Shown here piece by piece: positions 27,777-41,115 of a DNA stretch of 64,000 nt. This DNA is from Diprion similis (taxonomy: Eukaryota > Arthropoda > Insecta > Hymenoptera > Diprionidae), in NCBI RefSeq assembly GCF_021155765.1, contig NC_060116.1:10974001-11038000 (forward strand), written 5' to 3'. Made by a program: the position numbers and the translations under genes. The notes below the pieces were generated by a model. It saw only the letters and a program-made list of their open reading frames with translations. It searched no databases and had not been told where the DNA came from. Positions within the stretch are counted from its first letter, which is position 1. Each line of letters starts with the position of its first letter.

Positions 27777-30700
27777 GTATCTCCAAGATATAGAGAAGAA
27801 ACTTTTTTAGGTGCGCGATTTTTGTACCTGTACGGTAATGCTTTAGAAAATATGCCTCAGTCCAAATGGTTTCGCTTATCCGACTGTCTTCATGAATATT
27901 CAATAAAAATTGACGCAGGTTCGCGGCGATGACGTATAATATTCCGAACAACCGAGAAGGTCTAGGAAAAATTCGACTACGTTCCGACGACTAGAATTCT
28001 AGATGATCCATCTCCTCACTCACCAACGGGCGAATAATTAGGTGGACCAAAGATAGCGGCGCGTCTGTCCTGCACCGTCGTTAGTCGCCTAGATCATCGA
28101 CATTGACATGTTGACTTGGCGAACGTTAAGATCGTGAAGATTTTACGAAAAATATCCACCGATCTGCGATAGTTCTCTCAGCTGACTGCGGAGTAAATTG
28201 TTGCTTCTACTATACCTGCAGACCGTGTATGTATGTACCTCGCGGAACAAGCATGCGAGCAACAGGTATTGAGGAGAGAATAAGAAAGAAAACAGAAAAG
28301 AAAAATAATCCACGGAATACCATGTCTTGCTGCTGCAATGCAACTGCGTAGGACGTATTCTGTGTGTAAAACGTTCAAGTGTATTCTAAGGACGGCGAAG
28401 AGGGGGCGACAATAGAACGAATGAATGACGAAACGACGAGGACGACGACGGTGAGCCCAATACTCACTTAATTACCCCTTCTAACAACAGCTCACTCGTT
28501 CAGCACACTTTCCTTGTGTTCAACGTCTGCTGTGATTGGGGCAATTGGAATGTATGGATATAATTAGCTATTGGGTAGTTATACGTACCTCCTGCCTACT
28601 CCGCAGTTGATACTCATCGTCGAACCAATGCAGTAGACGGTACCCTAGACGCACACTGACACTACAGAGTCTTGTCGAAGGTACAATGTGAACGTACACT
28701 AACTACACACACTACATACTATGTACTAACACACACTTTGTTCCGTGTTCCATCCGAAATCTCTCGGCTTCTCTGACCATCCACAGGTACATAGATGATG
28801 ACCAAACGTCCAAAACCGTCCGTCTTGCTCGGGCAACTGGCACAATTTGAAGCTCGTTTCAGTTCCTTCTTCCGGGGTTACAACAGGCAACTACTCTATA
28901 TGTTTGTTTACAAACAATCGGATCGTGTGTGGCGATCGATCTTCCGTTCGGTAACTATGGAGCTTAGATGTATGTGGTCTTGGAGTTGTAAGACTCTGTA
29001 GAGGGGTGGGTTTCATGCTGGGAATGTAGTTGCTGACTTCCATTTGTTTCATTCTTTTTTTGACCAACTTTGTTATCATTTTTTTTACAACAGCATAACG
29101 CCCACGATTCGTAACAGCCGTGTGTATAACTATATTTAGCGAAGTGTACGTTTCGCGTTAATATAACTCAGCGGGTGACACACGCAGCACTCTCGCAGTG
29201 GAAATTTCCACTAGCGAAATGCATAGGCGTAACTCGACGTGGATTTGTCTGGTAATGCATCCATCCGGTCAGGTGTGCCGGTGTTGCTACACGTGCTTTT
29301 GCAATAAAAGCGACGAAATTAAGCTATCATCGCGAAAGTATCAGCAGCTCGGGTATTATCGCAGTTGATCGATTTGATTCGACCCACTTACATACGGGTA
29401 AAAAAGTATCAAAGTAGATTATTCGACGCGAATACGGAGTGGATTTTCGATTTAGTGTTAGACAGAGTGATTTTGATTGATTTTCGCGAATCTGGGTACT
29501 TATAGGTATATTTGGATATTGATCAATGTCAATTGCCGAGCGAATAATAGTCCTTCGTGGAAAATCGAAATGAGAACTGATATGGTAGCTGACTTTGTGA
29601 AAGCGATGGTAATTTGATATTTTTTATTTCAACGCGGTGTGACTATCTCTTAGTTTATTAAGGTTCGCCATCGCAGCAGAATCTGCAAAATTTATCACCA
29701 GACAAAGAAATGTACTATTAAATTATGGAAGGAATTATATAATTGTTACGAAAAATTGGGTAAAAGAGAAGTTTCGTGAGTAACTTTGTGAGAAAAAAAA
29801 AAATAAAAACAATTAGCTATGCCAGCTGCACGTTTAATTTGTCAGCGTGTACTCATCAGAGCGAAAGAATTGTTAATGTATAAGAAGCAAGAATTTTCAC
29901 TCCGGTAGCGAATCATTTTTTTTTTTTACCTGCATGAATCACTCGATCGATGAGTACCGTATGAAAATATTTACATGTCGGTATATACGTGTACCAACAA
30001 TAATTGTTCTATAGATAATTTCAGGCAGACGTGTTAGAGCACAAACAACAGAATGCGCTTATTTTTCAAACAGAAAACTTGCTGGACCAGCAAAAAACAT
30101 ATAACGTGTTTATATGTGTTATAGGGACAGTAAAAATTCACGCTACAGTATCGAGGATTTCGTAATTTCAAAAAAACGGGGTTCAGAATTTGGCAAGCTA
30201 ATTAACGAATGGATGCAAAATTCAACTTCATTGCGAAACTCTTGTTACATAGCTGCAGCACGTTTTTACTTTCGGCTATCACGCGTTATAACACTTTTCC
30301 AGCTGGGCCAGCAAGTGTTTTTTCCGTGTATCTCGTATCTGTAACGATATCTCGAGCGATAAATGGATTACATTGATGATTCCTACGGTCTTAGCTTACT
30401 CACGGTAAATGATGAGCCAACGCTTTATAAGTTATTTGATTCTAATCTACACCTCATTTACTAATGTCCGATAACTCCGGACGATAAAAAGATCATGTGA
30501 TCTTCCGCTTAGCGATTCGCGTTGCCATTCCGATGAAAAAAAGGAACACTTCTTTGTCGCAGTTTTTTTTTTTTTTTGTTTTTCTTGTTTTTTTTTTCCT
30601 CACACCACAATTTGACATTGAAACCAAATTTCCGGACTGCTAATGAAACAACGAAGTATGACTGATTGTGAGCAACGAGGAAATCTATCAGCATTTCTAT

Positions 30701-33700
30701 CGTTGCGAAGGACAAAGCGTTCTTGATATCCAAATTTCCGTATAATGACTGTCAAAATTTTCGGCCACGCTTTCGTACGATTAATTTTCAATCTTACCGG
30801 AAGTATCTTTATACAGACTAGTTAAGAAATTTAATTCACTAGAATCATGCGGACTGTAGCTGTATAAAGCCAAAGATAATCTAAGTATATTGAACATTCG
30901 TTTAGAGTTTGCTGGTTACAGACATGCTAATTAGTACGGTTAACATGCATCAGAAAAAATTTACGTATATGTACAGGTTCAGCTTATGGCTGCAGCGTAA
31001 CGAATCTAATCGTATGTATACGGAAGAAGCCGCGATTCCAAGCATCACATGTCCTACTTTCGCGCACACGCACGTAACTTAATTGCACGTCAACTGGGAT
31101 TGGAATGAGATTTTAATTACACTGATTGTTAAATGGACTTACGAAGTAGGTTCGAGTCATCCACTGCGACTGATTCCTTCTTCTTCTCATTCACACATTA
31201 ATTTGACAAAGTTTTATTCTGCTGTTCTGTTCATCAGCTCAGACATCATTGTTGCAGAGTCAGGATGTCAAGTTGCAGCTCAGCGGCGTAAAATTCTCTG
31301 GGAATTTCGAATTTATGTAATATCGGTTGAAATTGTAAATACTTTTCGATTAAATTCCATTCTTGAAATGACAAGTCGTATATCAATTGATTAGTAAAAT
31401 AAATAATTCTGAGAAAGTATACGAATACTAAATATAGAAACAGAGTGGTCGAGTTAATTTAAATTTTCTTTATTGAACATGACATAAAAATTGCAATACA
31501 TAATAATATATATGATAAACCAATGTCTATTGTAAGCATTCGAAACTTTCGATATATATATATATTATCATTCATTTATCAATGTATACCTCTACTGTTT
31601 TCTGCGAATTTCTTATCAAACGCTAACGGGTTATTTTTATATCGACATGTATACAATATAGCTATACAATATGTCTGGAATGTATGCTTGTACAATCTCA
31701 CATTACCCGAGCCACGTTTAAACAGCCCTTGGTCCAGCTGTGTTGTTTTAATCTAGATTGATATTTTCTACGTGAAAGTTTTTAGAATTTTTTACTCCGA
31801 ATCGATTCAATTAATTTTAAATTTATCTTTACTATCACTACGATTTACTACTCACGTTGAGCTGTGGTATATGGGCATCGTTAATAAGTGAGAAGTACAC
31901 AAGCCTATCAATTACTAAAGTTAGAGTCTATGTCAAAAAATAAATACCTATCAAGTAGAGGCCGTGAAAATTTGAAAATTTTATTCCCACTTTTAGGAGA
32001 GCTTTTTTTTCAAATCTTTGACGCAGTTTCGTGGGATTTTGGCAGTGATAATAGTCCGTTACGGTCGAGGAGGAAACGTCGTTTACCTGCTGATGGGAAC
32101 GAGGGTGCGCGAAAAAAACACACACATTAGTGTGAATGTAAATAATTGAATGGCAGTACATTTAGAAAGACGTAAAGAAAAATCAATTTATCATGCATGT
32201 AGTAAATTCGGCAGTATTTGAAATGAGTCAGTTTATAGAAGATTTGAATCGATCGTTAAAGATCGTACGGATGATCTGAAAGCTGCTGCCTCGAAAAACG
32301 TTTTCCCCCTCAACCGTGTGTTTAAAATCAGCTCAAAATGTCCCATTGTAAGGATATATATATAGAATAGAGAACGAAATGAACAAAAAACAGAAAATAA
32401 AGAATCGTTTCTGAAGAATAAATATATAGATCATATCTCGACAAATTCTTAACTCTAGTAACACCGCATGATCAGTTCAATTCAATGGGCTAAGAAATTC
32501 GTAGCAAATTTTGTTAGAAATGTATTCGCGTAAGAAAACAATTTCAAAACAAAATTTGCTGACCGGACTTAGCCCAGCACCATACGTCATATAACACTCC
32601 ATCGGTAATTTTTAAGCAGTCTTACGGTAAGCGGTAACTATTGAAGATTCTTTGATACAATGCGAAATTTTCAATTCGTTTGAAAACGAGTTGCAGGTAA
32701 TCCGTGTATCAAAATTCTTCGAAATTTACCGCGAGATTTATCTTTATTATAGGTACATCAGAATAGCTGGTTTATATAACTGCTTACGCCAAATTCTGGC
32801 AACGATTTCGAAAAAGACAAAATCAACGGTTCAAGCACGGATAATTTTGAACTTTATAATTTTTAGAAACATGCTTTATAGCTAAATGTTGAGAAAAATT
32901 TTGTTATCCCCACAAATACGACTCAATAAATATCGAATATCTTTGGACAGTGCCACTCCGGCCATTCGTATCATAAATATGTCAAGCTCGGACACTGCAA
33001 TGCCCTATGAAGTAGCTATTCTAATTTTGGATTTTTTTAAATCGTTGCAAAATAATTCTATCTTAGCTTACGGTATCACAGAGTCACACGCGGTACCAAC
33101 AAAGAGCGCTCAGTTCGTAAATTTACGAATAAATACATGCATACGTATCATTTTTTCCGAGAAACGAATAATTTTAGAATCAAAAACCAATTTTGTGGTC
33201 ATGATAAATCGAATTTCCATGAATTTACCAATATTCAACTATTGAATGTTATCTAAACTTATTCGCAATCGTTAAACTACGACATAAGTTTATACCGTAT
33301 GATATAACAAGTGACATGAAAATAAGAAGAAAAAAAAAAAAAATGTAAATGTATTATTTATATTATAATTATTACCGGATGATTCGAGAAATTTTGCAAA
33401 TCTGCGAACTGCTCAATGAAAGGTCGTTTTTAATAATGTACACGTATCGTGTATATGTACAGATATAATGTCAATTGTTCAATAAATATCAGTGATCGGT
33501 AATAATTTGAAAATTATTTTCAAATAAAACCTGTACACGATGAATAACGACGAATAAATGGCTGAATATCATATAAGCAAGCATTTCTATAGTTGTCGTA
33601 TATGCGTTATAAATGAAACGATAGTTAGAATAAAGCTTCGTATATTGATTCTTGTTCGAATCGTTCGAGGATCTATCGTCAGGTTGACTGACTGCCTGCA

Positions 33701-34703
33701 CTAGCGGGCTATGCGATGTATACAGCATATACATAGATTCTGATTAATCAATAATATTTAAAGTACATACTAATATGTTAATAAAGGTCCGATAAATTTG
33801 AAATCTGCACTTCTCTCATAATTTTATCTTTTGTTTAATTTTATCAATTTCTTTTTAATCGATTAAAATAAGTCTTTAGCTAGGCTTTCATTCTTCAACA
33901 GTCACTCTTACCTATAATATCGTATTGTATTATATACTAAAAAATCAACTCTGCGATGCTGTCAAATTTTTATACATACATACAGATAAATGTGCAATAT
34001 TATCTTCACTCATCCGTCAAAATATTTTCACATTATATTACATATGGTGTATCATAGATTCGGTATACGTATCCGAATATTCGGATATCTTCGATCGCCA
34101 GCGTCAAACACGATTTTTCGTCTCATAATATTGCAAATAGCTTGCGAAAATCCGAGATGAAAGGAACTAAACGATATTCGTGCACACCTAATGACTGAAA
34201 TTTTCTTCTAGCATAAAGAAGCTATGAATTTAACTCATCCTTCGTTATTCTTCGGACAATATTCAGGAACGAATAATCGATCAATTTTATACTCTTCATG
34301 CGATGTTTTTCCTTTGCCTCCTTACATAATATCTATACCTAGAGACAACGAGGCAAAATCTTACCAGATATTGAACGGTGAAGCCCCAGAGTTGATCGGA
34401 GGGATTGAGAGCACATGGAAGAAAGAACGGCAGTCGGTTGGGTAAAAGAAAGAAAAGAGAAGAGTAAAAAGAGGGAGAAAGGAGTGATGAGTGTAAGTGA
34501 GAGACTCTGCGGAGTGGCGACCTCATCGAAACAACTGACGACCGGTTGTTATGCGTATGTTTAAGTTTTTTTTTTTTTTTTTCTTTTTTTCCATTTTTGA
34601 TCAAGCCTTCCGTAAAGAGCCGATCTTTACTTAGTTTGCCCGATACTCAAATATCTTATACTTTATACGAATATACAGGCCTGCAGTTGAGATGTGCATC
34701 GGT

Positions 34704-34727
34704 GCAGCAGCAGCAGCAGCAGCAGCA
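34704..34727. repeat. GCA/CAG trinucleotide repeat
   Basis: Eight consecutive GCA units followed by an interrupted copy. On the plus strand it would encode Gln in one frame and on the minus strand Ala in another, but no gene uses it here. Confidence 0.8.
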
Positions 34728-34901
34728 ATCAGCAGAATCAAAGCTTTTATCGGTAAACCGACGGTGTGATGTTGATTATCGTTTCTTCTCTGCGATTTTC
34801 CTTTAAATCCGATGACATTGTTCAAGTTTTCGTAAAGTTGGCCATTTCCCTGACGCCATTACCGTGCTCTCCTCTTACTCAGTGTACGTACTGCAGTTTC
34901 C

Positions 34902-34920
34902 GATTGATTGATTGATTGAT
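34902..34920. repeat. GATT tetranucleotide repeat
   Basis: Four and a half units of GATT in tandem, in the presumed 3' UTR of the minus-strand Ser-rich gene. Confidence 0.75.
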
Positions 34921-35208
34921 CTTGACATACATCGCAACGTGTCACGGACGCCGTCCGAGAAACGACACTCGTTTCTCTCTCTTCAAAATTTGACGTATCG
35001 TGAGGATAACTCCGACGAGGGAGAGGAACGCGAGGGGATCCCTCGGGATCCCCGTTCACCAGGCGACTGGTGGGTCCGGGTCTGGATCCGGACAGGAGCG
35101 AGACAAAAATTTGAGACTTGTCCCGGAGCCGGAAGGAGCTGAGGGGCGACGAAACTCGATTGGTTTCGAACCGGAAACGGGTTGCCGGCCCGAAACCGCT
35201 TGACTGTC

Positions 35209-38200
35209 TCACGAAAGGTTCCGCTGGTCTGCTGAATTGTCGTCTGCTTTCTTCAGCGAGCGTTTCAGCTTGTCTACGAGCCTGTTGTGGAACTTGTTCA
35301 ACGAACTTGAGCTTCCGGTCTTCGGCGGTGAACTACCGGTGCTCTTGCTCGGACTTTGAAGCGAGCTTTGCGAGGCTCTGGATGAAGTTCGGGAGAACTG
35401 GCGAGAGGTCAGTGGGATCGGTCGATGAGCTGGGGAAGTGAGGTAATCGGAACCCGGCGACGTCGACAGCGAAGGTCCTTCGGATTTGGAGCACTCCGAA
35501 ACCTGCAACACAGAAATCCGTTTCCTCTTGTAGAATGAAATCGGAAAACTCACTTTTCTGATCTATGCCGTCTTATACGCGAGGTTGGGAATGTACGTGC
35601 CCGCAAGGTTAAATCAAGCAGGAAGTTATCGATATTTCGGTATCGGTTACCGGAGGCTGGATCGCACGCGGAAACTTTGCCCCCCGACGTGTAATGATGG
35701 ATCGTTTGAAATATATTTTAGCCCATCGTTCGCCTGTCTGTAAATATATGACAAAGCGTCTTTTCAATGCGAACTTTGAGGCTATTACCTACAGGCGGTT
35801 CCTTATTACAAATAAAACCGCCTCGGGCGCGGGAAGAATTTGCTGCGGCTGATGGAGAGGCTAAGATACCCGGATTTGGTGAGCGTCTACCTTTCTAGAG
35901 TTCGAAAATATACACGTGATATTAGACTGCGCATTTAGTTGATTCAAATTCGACTCATTGGTATTAGGTTTATTCAGTTTTCGTTTCTTGATCCTGTTGT
36001 ATATCACATTTAAATTGATTTGATCCGATTTCAACGAATTTCCGTTTGCGCAACGTTTTCTTCAATTTTATAGGCACAATTATCTAGGAATTTGCATTTT
36101 GGTATTTCACTTTGTTCGAAATCATTTTTGATTGTAATTTTGAGTGAAAATTAATTAGCGACGCGTTACCGTCAAGTTCGCAGTTTTGTTGCAAATCTAA
36201 TTATCGTGAAATGAAGATAATTTTATTCCGAACGCGAAGTAGTTGCAGCTTTGATTCAATTCTTTTCACAAACTATATCCGGTATTTCGTGGTAGGAACA
36301 CGTTTCTATTATTTCAAAGAATTGATTGAAGTTATGCATGAAATTCTTTAGAACCGTTAATGTGTGTTTGTTTCACCTCCATGATTTAGATTCTCCTCAA
36401 GACGCAGTTCATATTTTTTTAGTTCTCGACCGATTTTAATATTCAAGTTTGTCGAATATCCTATTTCTCTTAAGTATCCGAACAACGCAATCACGTTATC
36501 ATAATTTTACATGTACATCATATTACCAGACTGATGCATCATTAATGTCTTCTTTTCAATGTTATGACTTACCGTCGAAATGAATAACACGTAATACATA
36601 CACGCATAGTTAAATGCATAATTCCAGACCTCGAAATTCATCCGAAATGCCCAAAAGCTATAATTTTACAACACATCCTGTGCACCTTCTGAAGGTTGAC
36701 GAATTAAACATGTTACAAGTATACGCGAATAATAAAGAGGTTTAACCGAGAGTGAATTTTTAGGTCCAATAACAAGTACAACAAGAAATTGATATCCCCG
36801 TCCTTGTCTGAGACCACGTGGCACTGTTTATATTTACAGTATCTCAATTAATACCATGCGCGCGTGTGCCTCGTGTCATAATAGCGGTCTGTGTTACGAC
36901 CACGAACTGAAGCAGGTATATTATACACCTTCGAGAGTAGGTTACGTACATTTTCCTTCCTGAACACGTCAGCTGCGAAAGATGAGGCGCCATTTAAGGG
37001 CGCATCATAAACAAACCGGCGTGTCGTTCGCCTAAATCGCAGTGATTCTCAACTCAATCGACCATTAGTGGTTCTCAGATAATATCATTCCAAGTACATA
37101 ATTAGCCGTATTTAGAAATAGATGAGAAATCTAAATACAAATAGGTAAACAGATAAATATTTGAGATAGTAGGACACGAGCCTATTTGACTATTCGGTCA
37201 ACGGATTATGAGAACAGATTAACTAATCGCGGCTGGATATCAGACCGTTGCAAGCAGTCCTAAATCTATTGCTGAAATTTTCTTGACCAAAATCGCGATA
37301 CGGGTTATTCGTGTACATGGTATTTACAAACCGGAAGTCGAGCTGGTCACGGCCTGAGGCGATTGATCGATAACGCTATTTACGCAAGATAATACCGTCA
37401 TTAGGGACGTGAAGAAGCCAGAAATATCTATATCGGTAAATAAGGTGAAATTGAGCCGACTTACAAGGCTTTATAGGAATCATGACAATAACGTGACAAT
37501 GTTAGGCGCTTCGTATGTGTAACGAGAATAAATAAATGCATGTCAATGCTTTCGTGTGAATAGGTGCAATTGTTTGCACTAGATATATTCGAGGAAATTG
37601 CACGTTACAAAAATAGATGTGTTTAATTTAGTTACGGTGTCAGATTTCAAAGTAAAAGCTGCAACAATTTAGAGGTGTTGGTATACACGCGTAGCTATAA
37701 GCGAGGATCTATTTGCGTCGAGTGAATTTTGCATGAGAATCACTGATCTAAGGAATGCCGCTGCATGACTGTTCCACATCGGTAGTCTCGGTTTTTGCTA
37801 ATGTCGGATTGATTTTGGACGGAGTTTACAACCGGCGTTGAATGGCCAATTGCGATTTGAAAATAATTACAAAATAATCGACAAGCGTTGCGTCAGCTGC
37901 GTAATATCGATTCGCAGAAATATTGCAGCTCCGTTTATTTAATTCGTCAGCGATTGCGATTCGCCGTATATTGACACCAGTCACAGGCTAAAAATTCCCG
38001 CGACTCGAATGCATCAAAACACTTTCGGAAATCGTATGGCTGCAAATATTCTGCAACTATATCCAAAGGTGGGATCAAGGAAACGAGACAGTTGTTCTGT
38101 CGATCTCATCAGGGTCGTTCGATCGTACAAAGTGCCGTTAGAACCTCTGTGCGGCCGGAATGCCAGCCAAGGTTCTAGAATATTCGTCAAACCGTGGGCA

Positions 38201-38602
38201 ATGCGCTCGGTCGGAAAGGAAGGGATCGCCACCCGATCCTCTAGCGATGTGAAACTTTCTAAACATGCACCTTGAGCGCACTGGCGATCGGCTTGAGGAA
38301 AAAAGAAGATCGAGAGAGAGATGAAATGGAAGAAATGACTGTCGTTCGAGGAATCAGGAACACGCAGGATACATGTGTGCATTTGAGGTAAACAAACACA
38401 CTCGCAGACGACTCGCGTATGACAGCACGTGCGACAAAATGGCGTCGCATAATGTTCAAAACGGCAATTAGGCATTGAAAAGAGAGCAATTTACCTTGCG
38501 ACTGCGACAAGCCTGAGGATTCGAGCACTCGGAGGATCGTCTGCTTCGATTAGTCTTGTAGATATCCCACTCGTTTTTCACAACGGGCATCATAAAGGCC
38601 AT
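35209..38602 (-). CDS. Small Ser-rich basic protein, two exons, unidentified
   Basis: Exon 1 is 38,495-38,602 and exon 2 is 35,209-35,502. They join in phase 0 across a 2,992-bp intron (donor AAG|GTAAAT, acceptor TTGCAG|GTT). The start chosen is the first ATG of the frame, in a strong context (CAAGATGG), giving 133 residues beginning MAFMMPVVKNEWDIYK. The frame remains open about 50 codons upstream but without an ATG, so an upstream exon is possible. The C-terminal half is very Ser-rich with SP sites and ends in a basic amphipathic stretch (NRLVDKLKRSLKK). The SSEC and VSEC motifs sit at the exon junction. No signal peptide or membrane segment is present, so a cytosolic or nuclear, probably disordered, phosphorylated protein is inferred. 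I do not recognise the family. Confidence 0.55.
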
Positions 38603-38749
38603 CTTGATATCCTCGAGAGTTTCTTCCGGTTTAAACGCGGAGTGATGAGGTGTGAGAAGGTATCGAAAAGTCCGTTGGACACTTAGCGGTTCACACTGAT
38701 GCGACGTCGACGATCTGCGCAGGGAATCGGAGCGAGCGACTAGTCCCAA

Positions 38750-41115
38750 CTTCGGTCAAACTTCGCTCACTTCTTCGAACTTTCTGTCCCTCCTAGATTC
38801 GCAACTGAATGAATGTCTAATTATCCTGTGCTGTTATTGCTTTTTCTTATTCGTTTATTTTCTTCGTCAAACGATTATGAACTACGGTGAAACTACACAC
38901 GTCAACGTATGAATTGTGTATGCGCGCGGTCTTTCACCAGCGAGAGAATTAGCTCTTCTCAATAATTGCTTTACGCTTCCGTACAACACGGCTGTCCGCT
39001 TTGGAATGACAAGGCAGCCGGCGTGCGAGACGAGGATACCAAAGTCGGTTCAGTCTGTTAGACTGGAGGGGGGAGAAGCCAGGCCATTGGCTCGCGGCGA
39101 GGCGGGACTGTGACGTCACACTCGCCCATTGATTTTCCAATGTTGATGTACACACGGTACGGTGTACGAATGACGCGTTTCATTGATTTTCACCTCCCTT
39201 CCGTCTCTCGTTTTTTCAGGTGGAAAACGGAGAAAGGTGGGGTAGTTGAAGGCGATTTAAAGGGTATATGTATAGTATGGACGTTCCTCCGATGTCATCT
39301 TCAATTTCGTACCTACCTGCTTTCTCACTTTGCTTTACCTGTTACACTTGCGATTGGTGGTAGTTTGATATTTAGGTATGCACACGTGCCGGGGTAAAGA
39401 ATTCGGCGCGGTATGATTGAAGTACTTAGATAATTTATACAACGTTGCGACCGATCGGTGCCTAAGAATATTGACTGCACTTGGATTTTAGCACAGCTCT
39501 TAAGCTTACTTTATAATTTACCGTAATTAGGTTGGATAATGTGATACGCGGAATTATAGATAAGCCGCGAAAGAAATACGACAGAAATTACAATGTAAGA
39601 GTTCTGCTATTGAACAATCGGGCTGAAACGTGGGTGAGAATATTCATCCACGATTACGTTTCTTGATTAGATAAGGCCCTGTGACGCGGCCGTCCATTGA
39701 TAAGCTGGGAAATTAGTTTTAACGATAGCACGCGAAAATAAGTTGAGGATTAGATAACATGTGTAGTTTTGACACTTCACTTACCGCGTGCACCTATAGT
39801 CGTACGCTTCAGTCGATAACTTATCGGTTTGGTATTCCAATCACTACTTTACCGGCGTCGCACTAGATTTATCATTACCGTACGTAGGACGAATTGCATA
39901 ATGAATTTTATACTTGTGGTAAGTAATGATCTATGACAAATTTATCTAGTCAGTCTAGAGTTGGTTTCGCTCTTTAGATTTGACGGTTGATCACTCATTT
40001 TTCGGAACATTAAGTTTGTCAGTTGGTTAAAGAATTCCCGATGATGGCTAGAGAGTGTTAAAAATTAGAATGACACTGCTCTGAATCGTGTCACGATACT
40101 TTACGTGCGTTCAACCACAGGCTGCGATTGTGAGGAAAATAATATGGCAGATTCTTTTTAATTCGTATTATCTTATTCATCATTTAAATTTATTGTACAT
40201 AATCGATATGAAAATCATCGCATTGAAAATATCCTGCAGCAAGCAATCACGTATCACGTATACTTATAATAAGGTAAAGGCACAAATTCATGAATATAAA
40301 AAAGATGTCAATCAAATGAACAAATGATGCATTAAATTTTCGATACAAAAATAGTCTGTCTCCTGGAAAATTAGAAGATTCCGATTCACATATTAGGGAA
40401 ACAGGCCCGAAAGGAACTACTCTTGTAAGTTTTATTTTCGTAAATATAAAATTTCCGTTTTTTTCACGTATTTGAGTAAAAATAATTTTTTTTTTTTTGT
40501 CGACATTTAGTAACACGGCCCCGCGCCGAAGGTCGATTTTTTTTCAAGTATTTATAAAGCGCAGATGAATGTGGCTAATCATGTAAAAGCTTGTAAATTT
40601 AACTGTGCGATATTTTGTACAACAATGGTAACCCGCAGTACTGATAATCATGTTGTTCTTAAATCTTGTCATGGCATTTAACTACTTGACCCTGTCTAAA
40701 GGTATAAAATAAAAATCAATTGTTACTAACTAATCTCACAAATTTTCACACAAACATGAACATTGAACAACTAGCGAAATAGGGAGTAAGCTAGATCCCA
40801 TTTTCTCCACTTACGTATCAACCTATCAGCCTTAAGTTCCGAACATATATTTCTATAGTGATGTACACGTATAAATATAGATACAACGTCGAACAATTCA
40901 CAAATATTTTTTCAAGACTTATCATGTTTCTTCAGGCGCGACGCACAAACATTTGACAATCAAAGGTCACACATCCGACTTCTTACGCACGCTTATTAAC
41001 ATTACTCGTCGAAAATGTACCGAGTATTAGTACATTATTTGCAGCATCGACTGTTGTTAAGAATGTCGTAGAATAGTCTGAACGTTAATTTGAAATCACA
41101 TAAATAAAGTCAGGC
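38750..41115. other. Intergenic, likely promoter of the Ser-rich gene
   Basis: No coding evidence. The 38,750-39,120 part is moderately GC-rich and lies upstream of the minus-strand Ser-rich gene, so it probably contains its promoter. The rest is AT-rich. The sequence close to 41,115 is likely 3' UTR of the lysosomal membrane protein gene. Confidence 0.45.

Larger units (their letters stand above)
27777..35208. other. Non-coding stretch
   Basis: No gene is supported. An ATG at 32,886 opens a 119-codon frame in AT-rich sequence, without recognisable features. The sequence just below 35,209 is probably 3' UTR of the minus-strand Ser-rich gene. T-runs (30,561-30,598 and 34,567-34,582), a GCA repeat and a GATT repeat are present near the right end. 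Confidence 0.5.
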